Source: Chitinophaga lutea (GTDB taxonomy: Bacteria; Bacteroidota; Bacteroidia; Chitinophagales; Chitinophagaceae). Taken from it: a stretch of 64,000 bases of DNA. The stretch lies in the NCBI RefSeq assembly GCF_003813775.1, contig NZ_RPDH01000002.1, positions 2,232,001-2,296,000 of the forward strand, read 5' to 3'. Positions 37,628 to 46,201 of this stretch are shown in pieces. How positions within the stretch are numbered: position 1 is the stretch's first letter; each line of letters opens with the position of its first letter. The notes below the pieces were generated by a model. The model searched no databases and had not been told where the DNA came from. It saw only the letters and a list, made by a program, of their open reading frames with translations. The translations under genes and the position numbers were made by a program.

Positions 37628-38401
37628 CTACCAGCTTGGCTTTTGCTTATCCAGAAAGGCCCCTACCCCCTTCCGGCAGTCTGGATGCTGCCGGGTTTCG
37701 GCATTCAGGTGGGCGGCCGTTTCCAGGGCGGCGGGCAGCTGCTGATCGAGCGCCGTACGCACCAGTTGTTTGGTGATTTTCAGGGAGTTGGCCGATGCGT
37801 CGTTGCAGAGGCTTTGCGCCACTGCCGCCACATGGGCCCTGATCTGCTCCGCCGGCACCACTTTATTGATCAAACCGTAAGCAGCTGCTTCCTCCGCCGG
37901 GATAAGGCGGCCGGTGAGCAGCAGTTCGCGGGCCCTGCCCTCTCCTATCTTCCGCACCAGAAACACGCTCACGAGGGCGGGCACAAAGCCGATGCGCACC
38001 TCGGTGTAGCCGAATTTGGCGGCCGGTACGGCATAGCTGAGGTCGGCCAGCGAGGCCAGCCCACAGCCGCCGGCGATGGCGTCTCCCTCGATCAGGGCGA
38101 TCACCACTTTGGGCAGGGTGTACATTTCTTCCATCAGCTGCATGAGCTCCCTCGAATCGGCGAGGTTTTCCTCGTAATTGTTCTGTTGCAGCTGCTGCAG
38201 GTACTCCAGGTCGGCCCCGGCGCAAAACGCCTTGCCGTTACCCGCCAGTACGATCACCTTCACATGGTCGTCCGCCTCCGCGCGGGCGAATGCCTCGCGC
38301 AATTCCCTGACCAGCGCGCCATTCAGGGCGTTACGCTTATCGGGCCGGTTCAGGGTGATGGTGGCCACCCTGTCTGCGATATGATAGGTCAATCCGGACA
38401 T
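37628..38401 (-). CDS. Enoyl-CoA hydratase/isomerase family (LiuC-like)
   Basis: A 257-residue crotonase-fold protein: TITLNRPDKRNALNGALVREL, the oxyanion-hole KAFCAGADLEYL, then GDAIAGGCGLASLADLSYA and FGYTEVRIGFVPALVSVFLVRKIG. The first glutamate of classical enoyl-CoA hydratase is replaced (GGCGL in place of GGCEL), whereas the second (TEVRIG) is kept. That pattern with the PALVS segment is what I recall for bacterial 3-methylglutaconyl-CoA hydratases of leucine degradation, so that is the best guess. No other leucine-degradation gene is adjacent. It is monocistronic. Confidence 0.85.
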   Translation of the reverse strand: MSGLTYHIADRVATITLNRPDKRNALNGALVRELREAFARAEADDHVKVIVLAGNGKAFCAGADLEYLQQLQQNNYEENLADSRELMQLMEEMYTLPKVVIALIEGDAIAGGCGLASLADLSYAVPAAKFGYTEVRIGFVPALVSVFLVRKIGEGRARELLLTGRLIPAEEAAAYGLINKVVPAEQIRAHVAAVAQSLCNDASANSLKITKQLVRTALDQQLPAALETAAHLNAETRQHPDCRKGVGAFLDKQKPSW

Positions 38402-38721
38402 GTTCCAAATGTAAGTGATTTATTTTTACTCAATAAACAGTATACGTAAACTGCTGTAAATTAAACGCCTTTGCCGGAAATCCCGGCAAAGGCGCTATCA
38501 ACAGTGTTTTCAGTTTAATTACTCGGGAGATTTCATCTCTTTCGTGAATCTGGTTCAATCCGCGGATTTCATCCATCCTCTTCGGGAAACAGCTTACATA
38601 CAGGGAATCTTTCATTAAATGCCTTCTGCTTTTCAGCTGCATCCGATCTTTCCCGGCTATCCCACCGTACTTCCTTCACATCCCGGATACCCATCAATCG
38701 GTTAGTTGTTCTGAGAGACAA
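38402..38721. other. Intergenic region with a 12-bp hairpin
   Basis: The 320 nt between the hydratase start and the phosphatase stop contain a 12-bp stem CGCCTTTGCCGG/CCGGCAAAGGCG (38466-38477 with 38483-38494). On the minus strand it is followed by TTTAATTT and could end the phosphatase transcript. A 70-codon open frame across the rest has no recognisable features. Confidence 0.6.
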
Positions 38722-40398
38722 CTATTTCGTCAATTCCTCGATCACATGCCCCACGTTGCCGTTCGGCATCTGGATGCGCAGCATCGCTGCGATGGTAGGC
38801 GCAATGTCGGCCATAGACACGGTACGGTTGGTTTTACCCTGGCGTACGCCCCAGCCCATCCAGAGCAGGGGAATATGTGCGTCGTAGGGGTTCCAGAGGC
38901 CGTGGGTGGTGCCGGTGGAGCCGCCATCGAGCCATCCGGGCTGCAATACCAACATGATGTCGCCGCTGCGCTGTACGTTGTAGCCGTTGGTCATCATGGA
39001 CTTCTGCGGCTCGGGAAGCGCGGTGGCGCCCAGTTTATGCAGGTCGAACGCGTTGGCGATGCCGGGCCATCTGAGCGTTTCGCGTATAATGAACTGTTTG
39101 ATCTCTTCGGTTTTACCGGATTTTTCAAGGGCTTCGTTGTCGAGGCTCAACTGGTAGTTATACCCGGAAAGGATGGCTTTCTTCACGCCGAACGCCTTTT
39201 CGGTAGCGGCATTGAGCGATTTCAGCATGGCCGCGTCGTCCCAGCTGCCGCCGGGGATTTTATTTTCTTTCAGGAAACCGGGCACATGCGCCACGGCATG
39301 GTCTGCCGTGAGGAAGAACAGCCACTGGCCCTTGCCCACTTTTTTGTCGAGGTACTGGAAGAACTCCGCCAGGTCGCGGTCGAGGCGCAGGTAGGTATCT
39401 TCAATTTCGATGGAGTTGGGGCCGTGCTGGTGGCCTACGTAGTCGGTAGACGACAGGCTGATGGCCAGGAAGTCCGTGATGGGCCCCTGACCCATTTCAT
39501 GGCCTTCGAGCGCTTTTTTGGCGAACTCGAGGGTGAAAGTGTTGCCGTAGGGCGTAGACGACAGAATGCCGAAGCTGTTGCCCATGGTGCCAGCCAGTTC
39601 GTGCGGGAAGGCGGAGTTGTTCTGTCCTTTGAAGCGGCCTTCATACGGTTTATCGTCTGCCGTGCTCTGCACGTAAGTTTCGATGGGATACAGGGTGTTC
39701 CACGGTTTGGCGAGGTATTTGGCCGGCAGTTTCTGGTTGTTGAAGGCTTCCGCCCAGGCCGGGAGGCTCTTCATGTAGTAGCTGCTGGTCATGAAGTTCC
39801 CCGTTACACCGTCGTACCAATAAGCCGCGGTGGCGCTGTGGCCGGCCGGCAGGATGGAGCCGCGGTCTTTAATGGCCACGCCTACCACTTTGCTGCGGAA
39901 GTTGGTGGCCATGCGCAGTTCGTCGGTAATGGTGGAGGTGTACATGTTGGCGGGGCTCATTCTGCCCGCCGCATCGCTGCCGCCAACGGCGGTGACGGTG
40001 CTGTCGTCCGTGCAATACACGCTGCTCCTGGAAGCTTTGTTATACCAGGCGTTGCCGATGATGCCGTGGATGGCGGGCACCGAGCCGGTGTATACGCAGG
40101 TATGGCCGCAGGCGGTGATGGTGGGGGTATATGGGATGAGGGTGTTTTCGCAGGAGAATCCTTCGCCCAGGAGGCGTTTGAAACCATCGTTCGAATACCG
40201 GTCGTTAAAACGGTATAAATAATCCCAGCGCATCTGGTCTACTACCATGCCTACCACGAGTTTGGGCCTGGCCACGTCCTGTTGTGCCTTTTTTCCATAG
40301 TTCGGGGGGAAGCCTTTGGTGGGCGAAGTAGCCTTTTGACCAAAGACAACTGGCGCCGTCAACAGACAGATGACGGTCAATAATTTAATACGGCTCAT
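38722..40398 (-). CDS. pafA: PafA-type alkaline phosphatase
   Basis: An exported 558-residue phosphomonoesterase of the alkaline phosphatase superfamily. The signal peptide is MSRIKLLTVICLLTAPVVFGQ. Metal and catalytic residues follow the PafA pattern: Asp54 (MVVDQMRWDYLYRF), nucleophile Thr95 (YTPTITACGHT), Asn116 (HGIIGNAWYN), the Lys/Arg pair of VAIKDRGSILPAGHSA, STDYVGHQHGPNS, LTADHAVAH and a C-terminal TTHG histidine. The Thr nucleophile and K-x-R are diagnostic for PafA, which is not repressed by phosphate in flavobacteria. The start at 40398 is preferred over an ATG three codons earlier. Confidence 0.92.
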   Translation of the reverse strand: MSRIKLLTVICLLTAPVVFGQKATSPTKGFPPNYGKKAQQDVARPKLVVGMVVDQMRWDYLYRFNDRYSNDGFKRLLGEGFSCENTLIPYTPTITACGHTCVYTGSVPAIHGIIGNAWYNKASRSSVYCTDDSTVTAVGGSDAAGRMSPANMYTSTITDELRMATNFRSKVVGVAIKDRGSILPAGHSATAAYWYDGVTGNFMTSSYYMKSLPAWAEAFNNQKLPAKYLAKPWNTLYPIETYVQSTADDKPYEGRFKGQNNSAFPHELAGTMGNSFGILSSTPYGNTFTLEFAKKALEGHEMGQGPITDFLAISLSSTDYVGHQHGPNSIEIEDTYLRLDRDLAEFFQYLDKKVGKGQWLFFLTADHAVAHVPGFLKENKIPGGSWDDAAMLKSLNAATEKAFGVKKAILSGYNYQLSLDNEALEKSGKTEEIKQFIIRETLRWPGIANAFDLHKLGATALPEPQKSMMTNGYNVQRSGDIMLVLQPGWLDGGSTGTTHGLWNPYDAHIPLLWMGWGVRQGKTNRTVSMADIAPTIAAMLRIQMPNGNVGHVIEELTK

Positions 40399-40492
40399 AT
40401 AAAACATTAATTAATTCCTAACTTGCTCCGTGATGACGTGGAAAAAATAAAGGCATAAAAGTAACCTAAGTTTACAAAAAATAATATTTTAA

Positions 40493-40500
40493 TACCTTTG
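40493..40500 (+). promoter_or_regulatory. -7 element of the alpha-oxoamine synthase promoter
   Basis: TACCTTTG at 40493-40500, with TTTAC rather than TTG about 19 nt upstream. Leader of about 28 nt to the ATG at 40533. Confidence 0.6.
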
Positions 40501-40532
40501 TGGGCGAATTTTAATCTCATTTTAATAATCAT

Positions 40533-41774
40533 ATGGATATATTCGAGAAACTGCTGAAGCATAAAGGCCCTATCGGTGAGCATTCCGAGAGAGCCCATGG
40601 ATACTTCGCTTTCCCCAAGCTGGAAGGTGAAATAGGGCCCCGGATGAAATTCCGGGGAAAGGACAAGATCGTTTGGAGCCTGAACAACTACCTGGGCCTG
40701 GCCAACCACCCGGAAGTTCGTGCCACAGACGCCAAAGCCGCCGCGGATTTTGGCCTGGCATCCCCCATGGGCGCGCGCATGATGAGCGGCAACACCAATT
40801 ATCATGAGCAGCTGGAAAAAGAGTTGAGCGAATACATGGGCAAGGAAGACACCACCCTGCTCAACTACGGTTACCAGGGCATTATGAGCGCTATCGATGC
40901 TATCTGTAACCGCCGCGACGTGATCGTGTACGACGCGGAGTGCCACGCTTCCATCATCGACGGCCTGCGCCTGCACCAGGGGCACCGTTATGTGTTCAAG
41001 CACAACGATATCGAAGACTGTGAAAAACAGCTGAAGCGTGCGGTGGAACTGTGCAAAACAAGCGGCGGCGGCATCCTCGTGATCACGGAAGGGGTGTTCG
41101 GCATGGCCGGCGACCAGGGTAAACTGAAAGAGATCGCCGCGCTGAAAGATCAATACGAGTTCCGGTTTATGGTAGACGATGCGCACGGCTTCGGCACCAT
41201 GGGCAAAACCGGTGCCGGTACCGGTGAAGAGCAGGGCGTGCAGGACAAAATCGACCTGCTGTTCAATACCTTCGCAAAATCCGGCGCTTCCATCGGCGCT
41301 TTCATGAGCGGCGATAAAGCCATCATCAACTACCTGCGCTACAACATGCGCTCGCAGATATTCGCCAAATCCATTCCCCTGCCCATCGTGATCGGCCACC
41401 TGAAAAGGGTGCAGCTGATGCGCCAGCAGCCGGAACTGAAGGCCAAACTCTGGAGCAATGTAAACAAGCTGCAGCAGGGCCTGAAAGACAGGGGTTTCAA
41501 CATCGGCCGCACCAACTCCCCGGTTACGCCGATCTACCTCCAGGGCGATATTCCGGAAGCCACCGCCATGTGCCTCGACCTCCGCGAGAATTACAATATC
41601 TTCTGTTCCATCGTGGTATACCCCGTGATACCCAAAGGCCAGATCATCTACCGCCTGATCCCCACCGCGGCTCACTCCGACGAGGACATCGAGCTGACGC
41701 TGAAGGCTTTCACCGAAACCAAGGAAAAGCTCGACCAGAAGGTGTACGCAGTAGCGGAAATTCCCATGGTATAA
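40533..41774 (+). CDS. Alpha-oxoamine synthase; candidate cysteate or serine acyltransferase
   Basis: A 413-residue PLP enzyme of the 2-amino-3-ketobutyrate CoA ligase/serine palmitoyltransferase family, which condenses an amino acid with an acyl thioester. Family motifs are NNYLGLANHPEV, MGARMMSGNTNYHEQLE, the stacking His138 (ECHASIIDGLRL), VDDAHGFG (residues 214-221) and the likely PLP lysine Lys249 (NTFAKSGASIG). In this phylum such enzymes make sphingolipids from serine or capnine sulfonolipids from cysteate. The nearby phosphosulfolactate synthase favours the latter, but this is an inference. The N-terminal extension (residues 1-45) is longer than in Kbl. Confidence 0.85.
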   Translation: MDIFEKLLKHKGPIGEHSERAHGYFAFPKLEGEIGPRMKFRGKDKIVWSLNNYLGLANHPEVRATDAKAAADFGLASPMGARMMSGNTNYHEQLEKELSEYMGKEDTTLLNYGYQGIMSAIDAICNRRDVIVYDAECHASIIDGLRLHQGHRYVFKHNDIEDCEKQLKRAVELCKTSGGGILVITEGVFGMAGDQGKLKEIAALKDQYEFRFMVDDAHGFGTMGKTGAGTGEEQGVQDKIDLLFNTFAKSGASIGAFMSGDKAIINYLRYNMRSQIFAKSIPLPIVIGHLKRVQLMRQQPELKAKLWSNVNKLQQGLKDRGFNIGRTNSPVTPIYLQGDIPEATAMCLDLRENYNIFCSIVVYPVIPKGQIIYRLIPTAAHSDEDIELTLKAFTETKEKLDQKVYAVAEIPMV

Positions 41775-41801
41775 CAACGTAAGTAAGTACCTTTCATAAG
41801 G

Positions 41802-41834
41802 AAAAGGGGCGCTCTCCGGAGTGTCCCTTTTTTA
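41802..41834 (+). terminator. Terminator of the alpha-oxoamine synthase gene
   Basis: A 13-bp stem AAAAGGGGCGCTC/GAGTGTCCCTTTT (41802-41814 with 41819-41831, two G-T pairs) closes a TCCG tetraloop and runs into further Ts. It is the second terminator in the window with the C(UCCG)G loop. Confidence 0.9.
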
Positions 41835-41930
41835 TTGCGGCAAGGTGAAACAGAGGTTTACAGTCCCGTAACCCCGGAAATTGTGCACGAATGGACAAAA
41901 ATTTGATCTGAGTGGAGATTATGAGGGTAA

Positions 41931-42032
41931 AAGACGAAGCTACAACGAACCTACACTGGGGGAAAGACGAACCTACCTCCAAAAGGGAAGGTTCGTTGCA
42001 GGTTCGTTCAAGGTTCGTTGTAGCTTCGTCTT
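41931..42032. repeat. Nested inverted-repeat element built on GGTTCGT
   Basis: Perfect 22-bp arms lie at 41931-41952 and 42011-42032. Between and within them the heptamer GGTTCGT occurs three times on the plus strand (41990, 42001, 42012) and twice inverted (41945, 41967), so the loop of the large hairpin can form a second hairpin. No open frame or known family fits. Confidence 0.85.
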
Positions 42033-42238
42033 TCTCCCTGCCGGAGCCCAGGCAACCCGCAACCCGCCCGGGGTACTAAAACGTTATACTGACAATACTT
42101 TACAGGTCTGTAAAAATATATGAAAAACAGCACCGATGGGTAGCGCTCCTGCCGCTGAAGTGTGCGACGCAACGGGGGCTGACCGGGATACCCCTGCCGG
42201 GCCCCGTCATTTAATGGCTGCTACAGGAAAGTGAGGGC

Positions 42239-42268
42239 AAAAAAAGAGGGCTGATGGTTAGTCAGCCC
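42239..42268 (-). terminator. Orphan terminator on the minus strand
   Basis: GGGCTGA/TCAGCCC (42248-42254 with 42262-42268), 7-nt loop, followed on the minus strand by CTC and T7. There is no recognised minus-strand gene upstream of it within the next 3 kb, where only the plus-strand TonB receptor is found. Confidence 0.75.
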
Positions 42269-42600
42269 CGAAACAAATCGTTCTTTCACTAGGTGTAATA
42301 CATGATCTTAAGAATCGATCGTTCATGAGGACATGGTAATAAAAAAAAGTTAAGGCCATCATAGAATGTGGTTTACGGCGGCAAACCAAAATCTGTTTAT
42401 GATCAATTACTTTATTAAATGTCTTTAGGGGATGGATTTCTGTTTTCAAAGCGCTTGCTCAGGGCGCGTATTCCTCGAACGTTAATCGTTGCTTTACAAC
42501 GTTAACCAAAAATAACGTAGTTATACGGTAAAACCATAACACGAAGGTTGTATTTTGTTAACACGATGTTAAAACGGCGCTAAATGGAGTATGTCCGGCC
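42269..42600. other. AT-rich, hairpin-rich region upstream of the TonB receptor
   Basis: About 330 nt clearly poorer in G+C than its surroundings. It holds the perfect palindromes TTAACA-CGA-TGTTAA near 42558-42572 and an imperfect CGTTAATCGTTG/CAACGTTAAC hairpin near 42479-42508. A TTG-started frame of 62 codons (42449 to 42258, minus) has no recognisable features. The region could be a non-coding RNA ending at the 42239 terminator, or the control region of the receptor gene. Confidence 0.5.
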
Positions 42601-42688
42601 AATGTCAGAGTACCGCAGCCGGCGGCCCTTTCATCCGGAACGGCCAAAAAATTCCCGAATTGATAAACAACGGCCCTCCCCCTGCCCG

Positions 42689-42696
42689 TACCTTTG
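42689..42696 (+). promoter_or_regulatory. -7 element upstream of the TonB receptor
   Basis: TACCTTTG at 42689-42696, 25 nt before the ATG at 42722. The nearest TTG (42660-42662) is 26 nt away, too far for the usual spacing, so an activator may be needed. Confidence 0.55.
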
Positions 42697-42721
42697 CGCC
42701 ACTTTTCCTTTTAACGATTAT

Positions 42722-45061
42722 ATGAGAGCGATATTAACAATTGCCCTGCTGGCCTTTTCCGGTTTGGGCGTACAGGCGCAGGAAGGCGTCATCAGGGGCG
42801 TGGTGCGGAGCGATAACGGGCAACCGGCAGCCTTCACCAACGTCAGCATCCCGGCGCTGAAAAAAGGCACCGTGGCAACCGCCAACGGGCGCTACCTGCT
42901 GGCTGCGCCGCAAGGCACCCATACTCTCCGTTTTTCGGGCGTGGGCGTGAAAGCGGTGGAAAAAGAAGTGACCATCGGCGCGGATACGACTGTGCTGGAT
43001 GTGGATGTATCGGCGAGCAGCGACCTGAAAGAAGTGATCGTTTCGGCCAGCCGCCGGCAGGAAACGCTGGACGAAGTACCGTCGTCCGTAACCATCGTAG
43101 GCCCGCGCGACCTGGCGGTACAGAAAGGCATCAGCAACAACGTATCCGACATACTGGCCAACACCGTACCCGGCCTGGGTTTCAGCGGCAACCAGACCGG
43201 CAACACCGGGCAGACCCTCCGCGGCCGCAATCTCCTGGTGATGATCGACGGCATCCCGCAGTCTACGCCCCTCCGTAACGGCGGGCGCGACATCCGCACC
43301 ATCGACCCCTCCGCCATCGAAAGAGTGGAAGTGATCAAGGGTGCCACCGCCATTTACGGCAATGGCGCCGACGGCGGGCTCATCAACTACATCACCAAAA
43401 AAGGCGATAAAACAAAAGGGCTCAGCGGCGAAACCACCCTGGGCGCCAATACCCAACTGAAAAGCGCGCAACATACGGGCGGCTTCGCGGTGGGACAGCT
43501 GCTGTCCGGGGCTTATAAAAAATGGGACTTCGTGGTGAGCGGCCATTATGAACAGACCGGCGTGTATAAAGACGCCAAAGGCGGGGTGCTCAGTCCCGAC
43601 TACGGCCTGGGCGAAACCCAGCTCTGGAACGGGTTTGCCAAAGTGGGCTACGACATCAACGACCGCAACCGCCTCGAGCTGATGTACAATTTCTTCGGCA
43701 GCCAGCAGCGCAGCGATTACATCCAGAAACCCGGCAAATACGGCGACTCCGCCTCCACCGGCATTCCCGGCAAACGCCTGGGCGAGCCGGAGGGCACGCC
43801 GTTCAATCACAACGCCAGCCTGCATTACAGCAGCGAAGGTTTCATCGGCGGCACCGACCTCGATGTGAATCTCTATATGCAGCGTTTCCATACCACATAC
43901 AGCTGGAGCCCCACTTTCGAGCACGGCGGCCAGTCTGAAATCACCTCCAAAAAACAGGGGCTGCGCATCAACCTGAACTCTCCCATCCGTCTCGGCCGCC
44001 ATTACGATATGCAGCTCGTGTACGGCCTCGATTTCATGAACGACATCACGGCCCAAAACCTCACCGACGGGCGTGTATGGGTGCCCGAGATGGACATGAA
44101 AAACTATGCGCCGTACGCCCAGCTGAAGACCACTTTTTACAAACACCTCGTGCTGAAAGCCGGCGCCCGTTTCGAGAACATCAACATCGGCGTGCCCGAC
44201 TATACCACCATCAAAACGCAGAACCGTGTAACCGGCGCCTTCACCGAAGGCGGCGTGGCCGTCACCGGCGGCACCCTGCGGTACAACGCGCTGGTATACA
44301 ACGCCGGCCTCCGGTACAACCAGTTCCGCTGGTTCAAACCTTTCATCAGTTATTCACAGAGCTTCTCCATCATGGAAATCGGCCGCGCGCTCCGCACAGC
44401 CAAACAAAACACGGTGGCCCTGCTGAAAACCAAAGCGGTGATCGCGCATAACTACGAAGCCGGTTTCAGCAGCACCCTCGGGCCCGTAGACATTGAGGCC
44501 AGCTATTACATCAGCACCTCCGACCTTGGTTCTTCCTTCGTGGAAAAAGGCGGGGTATTCGAAATAGCCCGTTCCCCGGAAAGGGTGCACGGTTTTGAAA
44601 TCGCCGCCGACGCGCGCCTGCTGCAGAACCTCCATGCCGGCGGTTCCTATTCCTATACCGAAGGAAAAAGAGACGTGAACGACAACGGCAAGTTCAGCGA
44701 CGGCGCGGACGTATACCTGGGCGGCGACCGCATTGCGGCGCCCAAAGCCACCGCATACATCCGTTACAGCCCGCTGCCCCAGTGGAGCGTGCGCCTGCAG
44801 ATGCTGCACGCCGGCAGCCGCAAAAGGTTTGCGCCGGTAAACGGGATTTATCCCTACGGCACCGGCCCGGTGAACAGCTTCTCCACCTTCAGCCTGTTCT
44901 CCACGCTGCAGCTTGACACCCACAGCAGTCTTGCCCTGGGCATCGACAACCTGTTCAACAAAGATTATTATACCGTAGCTTCGCAGTGGGATGGCCGTAA
45001 CGAGAATTACATCAAGGGGAACGGCGCCCGGCTGAGCCTGAGCTATACTTATAAATTCTGA
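42722..45061 (+). CDS. TonB-dependent siderophore-type outer-membrane receptor
   Basis: A 779-residue receptor. After the signal peptide (MRAILTIALLAFSGLGVQAQ) comes a carboxypeptidase-D-regulatory-like domain (GVIRGVVRSDNGQPAAFTNVSI, about residues 22-100), then the plug, with SASRRQETLDEVPSSVTIVG and IERVEVIKGATAIYGNGADGGLINYITKKG, and a 22-strand barrel ending in the canonical aromatic LSLSYTYKF. An upstream in-frame ATG at 42584 would run through the promoter and was rejected. It is 4 nt ahead of a PepSY membrane protein, the arrangement seen for ferric siderophore import with reduction. No Fur box could be confirmed by eye. Confidence 0.93.
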   Translation: MRAILTIALLAFSGLGVQAQEGVIRGVVRSDNGQPAAFTNVSIPALKKGTVATANGRYLLAAPQGTHTLRFSGVGVKAVEKEVTIGADTTVLDVDVSASSDLKEVIVSASRRQETLDEVPSSVTIVGPRDLAVQKGISNNVSDILANTVPGLGFSGNQTGNTGQTLRGRNLLVMIDGIPQSTPLRNGGRDIRTIDPSAIERVEVIKGATAIYGNGADGGLINYITKKGDKTKGLSGETTLGANTQLKSAQHTGGFAVGQLLSGAYKKWDFVVSGHYEQTGVYKDAKGGVLSPDYGLGETQLWNGFAKVGYDINDRNRLELMYNFFGSQQRSDYIQKPGKYGDSASTGIPGKRLGEPEGTPFNHNASLHYSSEGFIGGTDLDVNLYMQRFHTTYSWSPTFEHGGQSEITSKKQGLRINLNSPIRLGRHYDMQLVYGLDFMNDITAQNLTDGRVWVPEMDMKNYAPYAQLKTTFYKHLVLKAGARFENINIGVPDYTTIKTQNRVTGAFTEGGVAVTGGTLRYNALVYNAGLRYNQFRWFKPFISYSQSFSIMEIGRALRTAKQNTVALLKTKAVIAHNYEAGFSSTLGPVDIEASYYISTSDLGSSFVEKGGVFEIARSPERVHGFEIAADARLLQNLHAGGSYSYTEGKRDVNDNGKFSDGADVYLGGDRIAAPKATAYIRYSPLPQWSVRLQMLHAGSRKRFAPVNGIYPYGTGPVNSFSTFSLFSTLQLDTHSSLALGIDNLFNKDYYTVASQWDGRNENYIKGNGARLSLSYTYKF

Positions 45062-45065
45062 TTCT

Positions 45066-46133
45066 TTGAATAAACAGATTTTCCGGATACATCGCATCAC
45101 GGGTTTGATAGCAGGAGTTTTTCTCCTGCTATTGAGTTTTACGGGAAGCCTGCTGGTGTTCAGCGACGAAATCGATCACACGCTGAACGTGACCGCCTTT
45201 CATGTGAAGCCCGAAGGCCCGCGCCGGCCGCTGAACGAACTGTACCGCACGGGCGCCTCCGCCGTGCCCGGCAACCCCTACCTGTATTTTCTCCGCCTGC
45301 CGCAGGCGCCGTCGGAAACGGTGGTGATGCGGGCCGAGTATTCGGCGGACCATAAAATTTACATCTACCTCCACCCCTATACAGGCCAGGTACTGCATAC
45401 CCGCAGCAACAAGGGATATTTCACCGGCGCGCTGCTGTACCTGCACTTCACGCTGCTCAGCGGCGTCAACGGCTCCATCGCCGTCATGATCATCGGTTTC
45501 CTGATCATCATTTCCCTGCTCACGGGCCTTCATGTGTACCGCAAGCACCTGCTGAAGGTGCTCACGTTCCGCGACAGGATCGAATGGAAGCACCGCAGCA
45601 GAAGGTGGCGCAACCTGCACCGCGTGGTGGGCGTATGGGCGCTGCTGTTCAACCTCCTGATCGTCATTACCGGCATCCTCATCCAGTTCAAGGTGGTGGG
45701 CGCCCGCGTCGGGAAAAAACCGCCATCCGTGGCCGTTAATGCGCCCCCGGATTTCGACCGTGCGTACGAGGTGGCCCGTGGCGGCATCACGGACTTTACC
45801 ATCCTCGGCGTTCGCCCGCCGAAAAAAGCCGGCGACCCTGTGGTGTTTACCGGCAATGCCGGTGAAAGCCGCGTGCTGGGAGAATACAACTCATCCGTGA
45901 GCATCGACCCGGCTTCGGACACCATCGTCAAAAAACTCGACTTTAAAACGGCGCCCCTTGGCAAAAAACTCAATGCAAGCGTGAACCAGCTGCACTTCGG
46001 GAACTTCGGCGGGGTGGGGTTAAAAATCGTGTACTGCCTGCTGGGGCTCACGCCGGGTATCATGGCGCTGTCCGGCGTTCTCATCTGGTGGCGGAGGAAG
46101 TATGGGGTGATGAAGCGGCGCAGCGGGCGATAA
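45066..46133 (+). CDS. PepSY-associated membrane protein (iron-uptake reductase type)
   Basis: A 355-residue inner-membrane protein of the PepSY_TM family: the first helix ITGLIAGVFLLLLSFTGSLLVFSDEID, a periplasmic PepSY part, a helix pair around SIAVMIIGFLIIISLLTGLHVYRKH, LHRVVGVWALLFNLLIVITGILIQF and the last helix YCLLGLTPGIMALSGVLIWWRRKYG. Conserved histidines in these helices suggest haem or metal binding. Members beside siderophore receptors are thought to reduce ferric siderophores. The start is TTG at 45066, four bases after the receptor stop, since no ATG lies near the N-terminus. Coupled translation is likely. Confidence 0.88.
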   Translation: MNKQIFRIHRITGLIAGVFLLLLSFTGSLLVFSDEIDHTLNVTAFHVKPEGPRRPLNELYRTGASAVPGNPYLYFLRLPQAPSETVVMRAEYSADHKIYIYLHPYTGQVLHTRSNKGYFTGALLYLHFTLLSGVNGSIAVMIIGFLIIISLLTGLHVYRKHLLKVLTFRDRIEWKHRSRRWRNLHRVVGVWALLFNLLIVITGILIQFKVVGARVGKKPPSVAVNAPPDFDRAYEVARGGITDFTILGVRPPKKAGDPVVFTGNAGESRVLGEYNSSVSIDPASDTIVKKLDFKTAPLGKKLNASVNQLHFGNFGGVGLKIVYCLLGLTPGIMALSGVLIWWRRKYGVMKRRSGR

Positions 46134-46201
46134 CCGCATCGCCTGGTGGTTATCTGAAGAAAGAAAACCGACAGTAAAAAAATGAGCGTATTGAATAAAA
46201 C

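Noticed and set aside
38430..38642. A 70-codon minus-strand frame between the hydratase and phosphatase genes
   Set aside because: It runs through the 12-bp hairpin and has no promoter, family match or signal peptide.
38746..40218. Open frame of 490 codons antisense to the PafA phosphatase
   Set aside because: All PafA catalytic residues are present on the minus strand, and the plus-strand translation resembles nothing.
42258..42449. A 62-codon TTG-started frame on the minus strand as a real small protein
   Set aside because: No recognisable feature or start signal, and the stop lies inside the terminator stem; kept only as a possibility in the finding on that region.
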